A DNA stretch of 64,000 nt from Polynucleobacter sp. HIN11 (GTDB lineage: Bacteria; Pseudomonadota; Gammaproteobacteria; Burkholderiales; Burkholderiaceae), in the NCBI RefSeq assembly GCF_030297675.1, contig NZ_AP028142.1:248001-312000 (forward strand), in the 5' to 3' direction. Made by a program: the position numbers and the translations under genes. Below the pieces are notes generated by a model, which saw only the letters and a program-made list of their open reading frames with translations, did no database searches and had not been told where the DNA came from. Numbering within the stretch: position 1 is the stretch's first letter; every line of letters starts with the position of its first letter. This document shows positions 1-7,647 of this stretch, in pieces.

Positions 1-396
1 AGCAGCGGCAGCTTTTTTAGCAGCCGCATCTTCTTTAGTGTCCACTTTTTTCTCGGGTGGCTTGGATTCTGCTTTTTTCTCAGGCTTGGGCTCGGGTTTT
101 CTTACTGCCTCTTTGGGTGGCTCAGGCGGTGGTTTGGTTTTCTTAATAACGATTTCAGCCGCTTCGGGCTTTACATCCATTATGGGGGCGGGTGTAACAC
201 TTGGGGGTGGAACGCTTGCATCCCAGAGCTCCACCTCAACACCAGCAGGGCTGGAACTCGTTTTCCAATGAATCCCCAAAGTCAGTAAAGTAATCAGAAA
301 AAGATGGGCCCCTAATGAGAGTACAAGCGCTTTGGTGGTTCCTGGTTCGCGATCCGCATGAAACTGCCAGGAGGCATTGATAGTTGCACTTGGCAT
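1..396 (-). CDS. tolA: TolA, cell-envelope integrity protein (3' part outside window)
   Basis: Reading the minus strand from ATG at 396 gives 132 codons open to the left edge. The order is a short cytoplasmic N-terminus, one hydrophobic segment (about residues 29-45), then a Pro/Glu/Lys-rich stretch passing into an Ala/Lys-rich helix. That layout is typical of TolA domain I and the start of the long periplasmic domain II. TolA links the inner-membrane TolQ-TolR motor to Pal and TolB during outer-membrane constriction. It starts 2 bases after the tolR stop, so tolQ-tolR-tolA form one operon. The C-terminal domain III is not visible. Confidence 0.85.
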   Translation of the reverse strand, partial: MPSATINASWQFHADREPGTTKALVLSLGAHLFLITLLTLGIHWKTSSSPAGVEVELWDASVPPPSVTPAPIMDVKPEAAEIVIKKTKPPPEPPKEAVRKPEPKPEKKAESKPPEKKVDTKEDAAAKKAAAA

Positions 397-398
397 GA

Positions 399-821
399 TT
401 ACTGACTGCGAACCGCCAATCCCACGCGTTTGACGCCATTTTCTTTTAAGCGTGACATCACATCCATCACCACTTCGTATTTGATGGATTTATCGGCCGC
501 TAGAACAACCGGTTGCTCGGCAGATTTCTCGGCTTGGGAGCGCGCAAAGGCACCGAGCTCTAATTTAGAAATAGTTTGTGCGCTTTCACCCTCTTTACGA
601 ATCGTAATGGCCTCATCAGCGCCAATCGTAATAAAGACTGGGGGTAGGGCTTGAACCTTGGCGCCTCCCACCGTTGGAAGATTGACCACTCCGGGGTTAA
701 CGAGTGGGGCGGTCACCATAAAGATGACTAAGAGCACCAACATCACATCGATGTAGGGGACCACATTAATGTCCGCAATCGCTTTCCGACGAGAGGAGCG
801 AAAGGATGAGCGGCTAGCCAT
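399..821 (-). CDS. tolR: TolR, ExbD/TolR-family motor protein
   Basis: The 140-residue protein has a basic cytoplasmic N-terminus, one membrane helix (about residues 20-40) and a periplasmic ExbD/TolR domain. The helix contains the conserved motif VPYIDVMLVLL with Asp25 in the proton-pathway position (Asp23 in E. coli TolR). TolR works with TolQ to turn proton-motive force into movement of TolA. It lies 5 bases after tolQ and 2 bases before tolA on the same strand. The tolA neighbour favours TolR over ExbD; a separate exbB-exbD pair occurs at 6166-7295. Confidence 0.93.
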   Translation of the reverse strand: MASRSSFRSSRRKAIADINVVPYIDVMLVLLVIFMVTAPLVNPGVVNLPTVGGAKVQALPPVFITIGADEAITIRKEGESAQTISKLELGAFARSQAEKSAEQPVVLAADKSIKYEVVMDVMSRLKENGVKRVGLAVRSQ

Positions 822-826
822 GATGA

Positions 827-1501
827 TTAGAGGCGAGCGCCTTGACGTTGCAAAATATTCGTGAACTCTTCGATAAAGGATTCAAAATGAATCGAGAGGC
901 GATCAATATCGGTGGAGTAACGGTTATAAGCCACGACCGCAGGGATGGCTGCAAATAATCCGATCGCAGTAGCTACCAGCGCTTCTGCAATGCCTGGGGC
1001 CACAGACGCAAGAGTCGCTTGTTGCACATTGGCCAAACCGCGAAAGGCGTGCATGATCCCCCAGACTGTTCCGAGGAGTCCAATGTAAGGAGATACTGAG
1101 CCAACGGATGCTAGAAAGGGCAAATTGGCTTCAAGGCGATCCATCTCGCGTTGATAGGCGGCTTTCATCGCGCGCCGTGCCGCATCGATTTCTTTGGCCT
1201 TTAAAAACTCCTGCATCCCGGCAGCGAAGATGCGCTCTAAAACTGCTGCATTGACTTGGGTACCAGCGCTACTCATTTTGCGCTGGGCAGCCTCAAATAA
1301 GGTTTGTAAGTCGCCACCCGCCCAAAAATCACGCTCAAAGCGCTCCGTCTCACGGCGCGCTGCGCGTAAGTTTGAGCCCTTTCGAAAAATGATGGTCCAC
1401 GAGGCCACAGAGAGGCTCAAGAGCAATACCATCACCGCTTGAACCAAGATGCTGGCGTTGAGAACCAGGGTCAGAATAGAAAGGTCTTCAGTAGGGTTCA
1501 T
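827..1501 (-). CDS. tolQ: TolQ, MotA/TolQ/ExbB proton-channel family
   Basis: The 224-residue inner-membrane protein has three hydrophobic segments: near residues 15-38, near 130-150 in a region containing VSPYIGLLGTVWGIMHAF, and near 165-190. A large cytoplasmic loop lies between the first two. This is the TolQ/ExbB architecture. TolQ forms the pentameric channel around the TolR helix in the Tol-Pal system. It is the first gene of tolQ-tolR-tolA here and is divergent from glyA; ybgC, which often precedes tolQ, is not in front of it. Confidence 0.93.
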   Translation of the reverse strand: MNPTEDLSILTLVLNASILVQAVMVLLLSLSVASWTIIFRKGSNLRAARRETERFERDFWAGGDLQTLFEAAQRKMSSAGTQVNAAVLERIFAAGMQEFLKAKEIDAARRAMKAAYQREMDRLEANLPFLASVGSVSPYIGLLGTVWGIMHAFRGLANVQQATLASVAPGIAEALVATAIGLFAAIPAVVAYNRYSTDIDRLSIHFESFIEEFTNILQRQGARL

Positions 1502-1605
1502 AAGGACTTTGTATTATGGAGGGTAATTTTAGCCAATCCTCACTGGATTGCCGCAATTTAATTGTCGTATTTTGGTATTGATTTGTGATTAATTAGGAAG
1601 CCACT

Positions 1606-2853
1606 ATGTTTGATCGTCAGCACACTTTAGCGCACATTGACCCTGAGTTATGGACTAGCATCCAAAACGAGAACCGTCGTCAAGAGGAGCATATTGAGCT
1701 CATCGCCTCTGAAAACTATACCTCACCCGCAGTGATGGCCGCTCAGGGCTCACAATTAACCAACAAATATGCCGAGGGTTATCCCGGCAAGCGCTATTAC
1801 GGTGGCTGTGAGTTTGTCGATGTGGCTGAGCAATTGGCGATCGATCGAGTCAAGAAATTGTTTGGAGCCGACGCCGCCAATGTGCAACCCCATTGCGGAG
1901 CATCGGCTAATCAAGCGGTTTTCTTGGCCTTTCTGAAGCCTGGCGATACCTTTATGGGCATGAGCCTTGCTGAGGGCGGACATTTATCGCATGGTATGGC
2001 CCTTAATATGAGCGGTAAATGGTTTAACGCGATCTCCTATGGACTCGATCAAAACGAAGCGATTGATTACGAGCAAATGGAGCGCTTAGCGCGTGAGAAA
2101 AAACCAAAACTCATCATTGCTGGTGCGTCCGCTTATTCTTTGCAGATTGATTTTGAGCGCTTTGCAAAAGTAGCCAAAGAGATCGGCGCTATTTTTATGG
2201 TCGATATGGCGCACTACGCAGGATTGATCGCTGCAGGTGTGTACCCCAATCCAGTGCCTTATGCCGACGTGGTGACCTCAACGACGCACAAGAGTCTACG
2301 TGGTCCACGCGGTGGCATCATTCTCATGAAAGCTGAGCATGAGAAAGCCATTAACTCTGCGGTATTTCCAGGTATGCAAGGTGGGCCGCTAATGCACGTG
2401 ATTGCGGCAAAGGCGGTGGCGTTTAAAGAAGCCTTGGAGCCCAGCTTTAAAGACTATCAAAAGCAGGTAATTGCCAATGCGCAAGCCTTAGCAAATTCGT
2501 TGATTGAGCGGGGCCTACGGATTGTCTCGGGTAGAACGGAGTCGCACGTGATGCTCGTCGATCTACGTGCGAAGAAAATTACCGGTAAGGAAGCTGAGGC
2601 CGCATTAGGCGCTGCTCACATTACCGTGAACAAAAATGCGATTCCCAACGATCCTGAGAAACCGATGGTGACGAGTGGGATTCGCTTGGGCTCACCCGCC
2701 ATGACCACGCGTGGCTTTAAAGAGGCCGAAGCCAAGCAAGTGGGGCAACTAATTGCGGATGTGCTCGATCATCCGAATGATGCCAATCATTTGGCAAAGG
2801 TGCGCGAGCAAGTGAATGCGCTTACTAAACGTTTCCCCGTCTACGGAAATTAA
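1606..2853 (+). CDS. glyA: Serine hydroxymethyltransferase
   Basis: The 415-residue protein is full length. It interconverts serine plus tetrahydrofolate with glycine plus 5,10-methylene-tetrahydrofolate in the cytosol, the main source of one-carbon units. The PLP-binding motif STTHKSLRGPRGG places the Schiff-base lysine at Lys229, the same number as in E. coli GlyA. The N-terminal motif ELIASENYTS is also intact. The start ATG follows an AGGAAG ribosome site. The 104-base gap before it is shared with divergent tolQ, and nrdR follows after 5 bases. Confidence 0.97.
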   Translation: MFDRQHTLAHIDPELWTSIQNENRRQEEHIELIASENYTSPAVMAAQGSQLTNKYAEGYPGKRYYGGCEFVDVAEQLAIDRVKKLFGADAANVQPHCGASANQAVFLAFLKPGDTFMGMSLAEGGHLSHGMALNMSGKWFNAISYGLDQNEAIDYEQMERLAREKKPKLIIAGASAYSLQIDFERFAKVAKEIGAIFMVDMAHYAGLIAAGVYPNPVPYADVVTSTTHKSLRGPRGGIILMKAEHEKAINSAVFPGMQGGPLMHVIAAKAVAFKEALEPSFKDYQKQVIANAQALANSLIERGLRIVSGRTESHVMLVDLRAKKITGKEAEAALGAAHITVNKNAIPNDPEKPMVTSGIRLGSPAMTTRGFKEAEAKQVGQLIADVLDHPNDANHLAKVREQVNALTKRFPVYGN

Positions 2854-2858
2854 GCCCC

Positions 2859-3305
2859 ATGCGTTGCCCGTTTTGCCATAGTGACGATACCCAGGTGATG
2901 GATACCCGGGTATCGGATGAGGGCGATTCGGTCAGACGCCGCAGGCGCTGTGCATCGTGCGATAAGCGCTTCACCACTTACGAGCGGGCTGAATTAAGTC
3001 TGCCGGCCATTGTGAAAAAAAATGGCAGTCGCGTGGAGTACAGCCATGAGAAGTTAGTAAGTTCAATTCGTTTGGCATTGCGCAAACGCCCGGTTTCCTC
3101 GGATGCAGTTGATGATGCGATCGGACGCATCGAAGAAAAACTGATGGCTTTTGGTGAAAAAGAAATTCCTAGCGAGCGCGTTGGTGAACTAGTCATGCGT
3201 GAGCTCAAACGCCTAGATAAAGTCGCCTACATTCGCTTTGCATCGGTCTATCGCAGCTTTGCCGATCTTGAGTCGTTCGAAAGTGCTCTCAAAGAGCTAA
3301 AGTAG
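2859..3305 (+). CDS. nrdR: NrdR, ribonucleotide reductase regulator
   Basis: The 148-residue protein has an N-terminal zinc ribbon with Cys3, Cys6, Cys31 and Cys34, a run of arginines (26-30), then an ATP-cone domain from about residue 49 to 139. NrdR senses ATP/dATP and represses ribonucleotide reductase genes by binding NrdR boxes. It is 5 bases downstream of glyA, a common glyA-nrdR arrangement, so both are probably cotranscribed. Its stop is only 5 bases from the stop of convergent adk. Confidence 0.96.
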   Translation: MRCPFCHSDDTQVMDTRVSDEGDSVRRRRRCASCDKRFTTYERAELSLPAIVKKNGSRVEYSHEKLVSSIRLALRKRPVSSDAVDDAIGRIEEKLMAFGEKEIPSERVGELVMRELKRLDKVAYIRFASVYRSFADLESFESALKELK

Positions 3306-3310
3306 AAAAC

Positions 3311-3973
3311 TTACTGCAGCGCTGCAAAGATTGCTTTGGTGATATCGTCCACCGAACCTGTTCCAGATACCTTGCGATAGGCAGGCGCCTTCACCCCAGC
3401 GCTTGCTGGCTCACTCGCCCACTTTGAGTAGTAGTCCACCAGAGGGCGCGTTTGATCAGTGTAGACCTGCAAACGTTTCTTAACGGTTGCCTCTTGATCG
3501 TCATCACGCTGAATAAGCGGCTCACCCGTCACATCATCTTTGCCCTCGACTTTCGGTGGATTAAATTTGATGTGATAGGAGCGACCGGAAGCGGGGTGAA
3601 CACGGCGACCACTCATGCGCTCAATAATGGCATCAAAGGGCACATCAATCTCAAGCACGTAGTCAATCGGTACCGCCGCATCTTTCATGGCTTGCGCTTG
3701 TGGAATGGTTCTGGGAAAGCCATCAAAGAGATAACCTTTATGGCAATCCGGTTGGGTTAAGCGATCTTTAACAAGGCCAATGATGATCTCATCAGACACC
3801 AAGCCACCCCCATCCATAATTTTCTTGGCAGCGATTCCGAGAGGAGTACCCGCTTTAACGGCGGCGCGTAGCATATCGCCAGTGGAGATTTGCGGAATCC
3901 CAAACTTTTCACAAATAAATTGGGCTTGCGTTCCCTTGCCCGCACCTGGAGCACCTAGCAAAATTAAGCGCAT
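3311..3973 (-). CDS. adk: Adenylate kinase
   Basis: The 220-residue protein is a long-type adenylate kinase (ATP + AMP to 2 ADP). The P-loop GAPGAGKGTQ is at residues 7-16 and the NMP-binding region follows. The LID insertion runs from about residue 122 to 160; it has no cysteines, so it is not a zinc LID. The motif DGFPRT is present in the core. It lies at the end of the exbB-exbD-lpxK-Trm112-kdsB minus-strand group, 94 bases after kdsB, and may have its own promoter in that gap. Confidence 0.97.
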   Translation of the reverse strand: MRLILLGAPGAGKGTQAQFICEKFGIPQISTGDMLRAAVKAGTPLGIAAKKIMDGGGLVSDEIIIGLVKDRLTQPDCHKGYLFDGFPRTIPQAQAMKDAAVPIDYVLEIDVPFDAIIERMSGRRVHPASGRSYHIKFNPPKVEGKDDVTGEPLIQRDDDQEATVKKRLQVYTDQTRPLVDYYSKWASEPASAGVKAPAYRKVSGTGSVDDITKAIFAALQ

Positions 3974-4067
3974 GTCATCCCCTGTCTTGTTCTTTCATTC
4001 CCTATAGTCTAATTGATTGCACCGACTTAGAGCAGATTTATTGGGACCTGCTTCTTAGCGAAATCCC

Positions 4068-4796
4068 TTAAAAGAATTTACGAACGCGCTCCAGATCTTC
4101 GAGGGTGTCTACGCCGGCTGGTGGGAGTTCAGTGGCGAGATGCACTGCGATGCGGTAGCCGTGCCAGAGCACACGCAACTGCTCTAAAGACTCTGCAACC
4201 TCTAATGGCGAGGTTGCAAGTTGGGCATACTTTTTTAGAAAACCCACGCGGTAGGCATAGATACCGATATGGCGATAGTAAGTGGGTGACGATTGAGTGC
4301 GATCGTAGGGCACAGCTGCTCGAGAGAAGTACAAGGCCTCGTGTTGTTGATTGAGGACCACTTTTACCGCATTAGGATTCGTAATTTCTTCAACATTTTG
4401 AATGGCTACAGCGGCTGTACTCATCACGCACTCTGAATTCGCTGCCAGAGTGTCGGCCACTTGATTGATGAGCTCCACTGGAATTAAAGGCTCATCCCCT
4501 TGTACGTTCACAATCAGTGCCTCGTCATCTAGCTCTAAACGAGAGGCAACCTCCGCAATCCGATCAGTACCGCTTGGATGATCAGCGCGAGTCATGAGGA
4601 CATTGAATCCCGCCGCATGGCAGGCAGCTTCAATCTCAACGGCATCGGTGGCAACCAAAATTTGTTTTGCTTTCGATTGTTGAGCACGTTCGGCTACGCG
4701 TACTACCATCGGCTTACCACCCAGATCCGCAAGCGCTTTGCGCTCAAGCCGTGTCGATGCTAAACGTGCCGGGATTACAACGGTAAATACGGTCAT
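4068..4796 (-). CDS. kdsB: CMP-KDO synthetase (3-deoxy-manno-octulosonate cytidylyltransferase)
   Basis: The 242-residue cytosolic enzyme activates KDO with CTP for the inner core of lipopolysaccharide. The nucleotide-binding motif VIPARLASTRLERKAL is at residues 7-22, followed by GGKPMV. The acidic metal-site motif VNVQGDEPLIP is near residue 95. Length and motifs match KdsB. It is 9 bases after the small Trm112-like gene and in the same operon as lpxK, grouping two lipid A/KDO steps. Confidence 0.96.
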   Translation of the reverse strand: MTVFTVVIPARLASTRLERKALADLGGKPMVVRVAERAQQSKAKQILVATDAVEIEAACHAAGFNVLMTRADHPSGTDRIAEVASRLELDDEALIVNVQGDEPLIPVELINQVADTLAANSECVMSTAAVAIQNVEEITNPNAVKVVLNQQHEALYFSRAAVPYDRTQSSPTYYRHIGIYAYRVGFLKKYAQLATSPLEVAESLEQLRVLWHGYRIAVHLATELPPAGVDTLEDLERVRKFF

Positions 4797-4805
4797 CGCA
4801 AGTAA

Positions 4806-5000
4806 TTATTTAGAGAGAGCAGCAGCTTCTTCAGAACTGAGACTGCGCGCTTCATCAACTAGCATGACCGGAATGTCATCCCGAATGGGATAGGCGAGCT
4901 TATCCACTTTACAAATCAGTTCGTGTTTCTCTTCATCCAAATGCAGCGAACTCTTACAAATGGGACACACCACAATATCGAGTAAATTTTTGTTCATCAT
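4806..5000 (-). CDS. ycaR: Trm112-family small protein (YcaR-like)
   Basis: The 64-residue protein begins LLDIVVCPICKSSL after two alternative Met codons and contains a CPxC pair (Cys12 and Cys15) plus YPIRDDIPVML near residues 37-47. These are the signature parts of the UPF0434/Trm112 family. Bacterial members lie between lpxK and kdsB in many proteobacteria, exactly as here. The bacterial biochemical role is not established. The yeast relative is an activating subunit of methyltransferases. Confidence 0.9.
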   Translation of the reverse strand: MMNKNLLDIVVCPICKSSLHLDEEKHELICKVDKLAYPIRDDIPVMLVDEARSLSSEEAAALSK

Positions 5001-5050
5001 CTCAGCACCTCAATTATTGCCATGTACTCATCATAGCCCAATAGGACTGC

Positions 5051-6166
5051 CTATTTGCGATAGGGATTGGGCCGCGTGATGACCTCTTGCACCCAATCAC
5101 TAAACATGGGTGGGATCTCTAGGCGCATGGGAACGACCCAAATACGAGAATCCTCAATATCAGCACATTTCACGGCATCTTTCTCGGTGATTAGGATGAG
5201 ATCCACGCTAAGGGCTTTGAGATCATTGTGGTGAACTTGCGTGTGATCGGACAGGGCTAGAGTTTGATCAATATGCACCCCCAGTTTGGTAAGCGCATCA
5301 AAAAACTTCTTGGGATTACCAATGGCTGCAAGTGCTCCCACTTTTAATCCAATCAAGCGACTAAGCATGTGTGTAAAGCTGACTGGCTCATTGGGCCGAT
5401 GTAGGGGATACACACTATCGATTATTGGGCTGAGATGCAGTTCGCGAGAACTAGGAAAAGGCTCTCTCTGGGGAGGGAATTCGCTAATAGTGATGGTTGC
5501 ATCGCGCTCACGCTTAGCACTCTCGCGTAATGGGCCAGCAGGCAAGAGTCTGCCATTGCCATCCCCGCGCTCATCCTCAACGACCAACTCTAAATCACGT
5601 CCGCCTTCGCGCGCAGGCCAGCGCAATAAGGCCACATGCTGTAAACCATCATCACTGATGATCACATTGACCTCGGGATGGGATTGTAAAAGTGCGTCTA
5701 TACAGGCCTTGCGTTTGCGATAGACCCATATCGGCACGGAGTCGTGAATGCGTTGTGCCATGAGTACTGGCTCATCGCCAACTTGATTGGGCTTACTATG
5801 ACGATCAACACGTGTGGGTTGTGTGAGTGATGAACGCGTATTGGGTAGATAGCCACGGCTAATCACGCCAGGCCTAAAACCTCGTTCGATCAATTCATTG
5901 GCAAGCGCAATCACGAGTGGTGTCTTACCCGTACCCCCCACCCGAATGTTGCCCACGATGATGATGGGAACTGGCGCAGCCCGATAGATCCTAAGGGTGT
6001 GCAATAGCCCAGAGTCCACGATCAACTGCTTGATCCAAACCACGAGGCCATAGAGCCATGCCAAGGGCAGTAAAACAAGACTGATGAAGCGATCGATAAG
6101 TGCTCTAATGGGCGATTGAGTAAAAGAAGATTTTTCCCAAAAGCGCGGCGCGGTCCTAAACAGCAT
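5051..6166 (-). CDS. lpxK: Tetraacyldisaccharide 4'-kinase
   Basis: The 371-residue inner-membrane-associated kinase phosphorylates the 4' position of the tetraacyl-disaccharide precursor to give lipid IVA. An N-terminal hydrophobic segment (about 29-50) precedes the P-loop region VGNIRVGGTGKTP at residues 71-83. Downstream motifs include GDEPVLMA, SDDGLQH and NGRLLPAGPLRE, all characteristic of LpxK. Its ATG shares one base with the exbD stop (TAATG), indicating translational coupling. The trailing 25 or so residues are slightly longer than in short homologues. Confidence 0.96.
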   Translation of the reverse strand: MLFRTAPRFWEKSSFTQSPIRALIDRFISLVLLPLAWLYGLVVWIKQLIVDSGLLHTLRIYRAAPVPIIIVGNIRVGGTGKTPLVIALANELIERGFRPGVISRGYLPNTRSSLTQPTRVDRHSKPNQVGDEPVLMAQRIHDSVPIWVYRKRKACIDALLQSHPEVNVIISDDGLQHVALLRWPAREGGRDLELVVEDERGDGNGRLLPAGPLRESAKRERDATITISEFPPQREPFPSSRELHLSPIIDSVYPLHRPNEPVSFTHMLSRLIGLKVGALAAIGNPKKFFDALTKLGVHIDQTLALSDHTQVHHNDLKALSVDLILITEKDAVKCADIEDSRIWVVPMRLEIPPMFSDWVQEVITRPNPYRK

Positions 6167-6630
6167 TATTTTTTGGCCTGACTACTAAAGGCGATATTGG
6201 GAAGACCCGCATCACGCGCCAGTTCCAATACCGTCATGACCGCTTGATGTGGTGCGCGAGCATCGGCATCAATACTAATGCGTAGGTTTTGCTCGGATGA
6301 AGCATTCATTTGCTTGAGAGCGCTACCTAATTGAGCGCGATTCATAACCTTGCCGTTGAGAGCAAAGCGGCCATCGCTACTCACCGCAATATTGATCTCA
6401 CGCGCTGAATCGACAGTCTCGACGCCTGAAGCCGTTGGCAAGGTAATCGCAATTTCTTGAAACTTGGTAAAGGTAGTAGAGATCATCAAAAAGATCAGGA
6501 TGACCAAAAGAACATCAATAAATGCAATCAGATTGATTTCAGGTTCGGCATAGGAAAACGAGCGGGATGAGCGACCCAAATTCATGCCAAAGCGAGAGGA
6601 GCTTTTGTGTGAAGTGTCGAGCCAGCTCAT
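6166..6630 (-). CDS. exbD: ExbD/TolR-family biopolymer transporter
   Basis: The 154-residue protein has one membrane helix near residues 30-52 (containing LIAFIDVLLVILIFLM, with the conserved Asp) and a periplasmic ExbD domain. It pairs with the ExbB-like protein encoded just upstream; the two genes overlap by ATGA. In Burkholderiales such a pair commonly precedes lpxK without a tonB gene nearby, and none is seen here. TonB-coupled transport is the usual role, but an envelope function coupled to lipid A synthesis cannot be excluded. Confidence 0.9.
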   Translation of the reverse strand: MSWLDTSHKSSSRFGMNLGRSSRSFSYAEPEINLIAFIDVLLVILIFLMISTTFTKFQEIAITLPTASGVETVDSAREINIAVSSDGRFALNGKVMNRAQLGSALKQMNASSEQNLRISIDADARAPHQAVMTVLELARDAGLPNIAFSSQAKK

Positions 6631-7295
6631 GAAGATGAAGAAGATTGTGGGTACAACTTCTTAAACAACTGTCGGGTACATTCCTCGCACTCACGTTGGC
6701 GTTGATCGGCCACTGCACGTAAGATCCGCCATCCAGCCAATGCTGGGATTGCGATTAAAAGACCAAACGCGGTGTTGTAGAGTGCAATCGAGATACCGTG
6801 CGCCAATTGCTGAGGATTAGTCGCCCCAACGCTGGCAGCATTGACCGCACTACCAATCGTGCCACCTTGACTACCAAAGATCTCAATCATGCCAACCACA
6901 GTGCCAAAGAGACCTAGAAGGGGGGCAACAGTGGCGATTGTTGCGAGCGCACCTAGATAGCGATCTAATTTGGTCCATAGGTTTTGTGCAAGGATCTGGA
7001 TCTCTTCGATGGCAACCTCGGCCGAGTGCCCCAGGGCATGCTCACGTAAGACACCGGCCAATAGTCCGCCAATCGGGGAGGAACTCGTGAGGTGATTGAT
7101 GAAGTTGGGATCATTAGCTAAGGTCGGGGTGGCAGCAAAGGCCTCTTCAATCGACTGTTTGCGAACAATGTGGGTTTTGCGCAAATACCAGCTGCGTTCG
7201 AGCAAAATGGCAAGGCCTAGGATGGATATAGCAAGAAGTGGCCAGATCGGCCAGCCAGCAGCGATTAAGATGGAATACATGAACGGTATTTTCAT
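6627..7295 (-). CDS. exbB: ExbB/MotA/TolQ-family proton channel protein
   Basis: The 222-residue membrane protein has three hydrophobic segments (near residues 10-30, 110-135 and 155-180). It carries the family motif ATVAPLLGLFGTVVGMIEIF. It is the channel partner of the ExbD encoded next, and its ORF overlaps exbD by four bases. It appears to be the first gene of the minus-strand group exbB-exbD-lpxK-Trm112-kdsB-adk, with its promoter in the 352-base gap to its right. Confidence 0.9.
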   Translation of the reverse strand: MKIPFMYSILIAAGWPIWPLLAISILGLAILLERSWYLRKTHIVRKQSIEEAFAATPTLANDPNFINHLTSSSPIGGLLAGVLREHALGHSAEVAIEEIQILAQNLWTKLDRYLGALATIATVAPLLGLFGTVVGMIEIFGSQGGTIGSAVNAASVGATNPQQLAHGISIALYNTAFGLLIAIPALAGWRILRAVADQRQRECEECTRQLFKKLYPQSSSSS

Positions 7296-7421
7296 GCAAA
7301 TTCAGAAAAGCCCAAAAAAGCGGATAACTGTATTCCATCCAGTAAACCGGTTTTATCAAATCACGGGCTTTCCCGCCGGCTTGTGGATAACTCTGTGCAA
7401 AACTTTGAGCAAAGTCCACCC

Positions 7422-7453
7422 TAAGTCCTTGATGGGTGGTGTAAGTCCTTGAT
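7422..7453. repeat. 12-base direct repeat pair, 20-base period
   Basis: TAAGTCCTTGAT occurs at 7422-7433 and again at 7442-7453, so the copies are offset by 20 bases, about two helical turns. The first copy is also enclosed by an inverted pair, CCACCC (7416-7421) and GGGTGG (7434-7439). The setting upstream of both divergent operons fits a tandem regulator site, but no known regulator is recognised. Confidence 0.6.
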
Positions 7454-7490
7454 TTATGCCTAAAGATCGGTCAATTCCAATGATAAAAAT

Positions 7491-7640
7491 ATGCATTTAA
7501 ATCAATTACTTGCAAATTTACTGTTGGATGAAAGCGACATTGATAAAGAGCGAGTATTCACTAACTTTCTTACTATTTCGATCAGCCAAGGCTTGTGGAT
7601 ATGTCGCGACCCGCAAGGCCATATAGTTACTGGAAAGTGA
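7491..7640 (+). CDS. Possible 49-residue small protein before xseA
   Basis: An ATG at 7491 opens 49 codons ending at TGA 7638-7640, seven bases before the xseA start. The product begins MHLNQLLANLLLDESD and ends QGHIVTGK: mixed polar and hydrophobic, no signal peptide or recognisable domain. The close spacing to xseA would allow translational coupling. There is no good Shine-Dalgarno before the ATG, and the overlap with the presumed xseA promoter region argues for caution. Function unknown. Confidence 0.3.
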   Translation: MHLNQLLANLLLDESDIDKERVFTNFLTISISQGLWICRDPQGHIVTGK

Positions 7641-7647
7641 CAAATCA

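Larger units (their letters stand above)
7296..7647. other. Divergent intergenic region between exbB and xseA
   Basis: This 352-base gap must hold promoters for the leftward exbB operon and rightward xseA. A perfect DnaA-box 9-mer (TGTGGATAA) lies at 7382-7390 and a one-mismatch copy (TGTGGATAT) near 7593. A 12-base direct repeat lies at 7422-7453, and a 49-codon ORF at 7491-7640. No convincing -35/-10 pair was assigned. Confidence 0.5.

Noticed and set aside
5286..5723. 145-codon plus-strand frame opposite lpxK
   Set aside because: It is antisense to intact LpxK motifs and has no domain or ribosome site.
7382..7390. Perfect DnaA box as a replication origin sign
   Set aside because: Only one perfect box and one near match in a coding-gene context, with no dnaA, dnaN or AT-rich unwinding cluster, so not an origin. 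A further match near 55252-55260 is also isolated.
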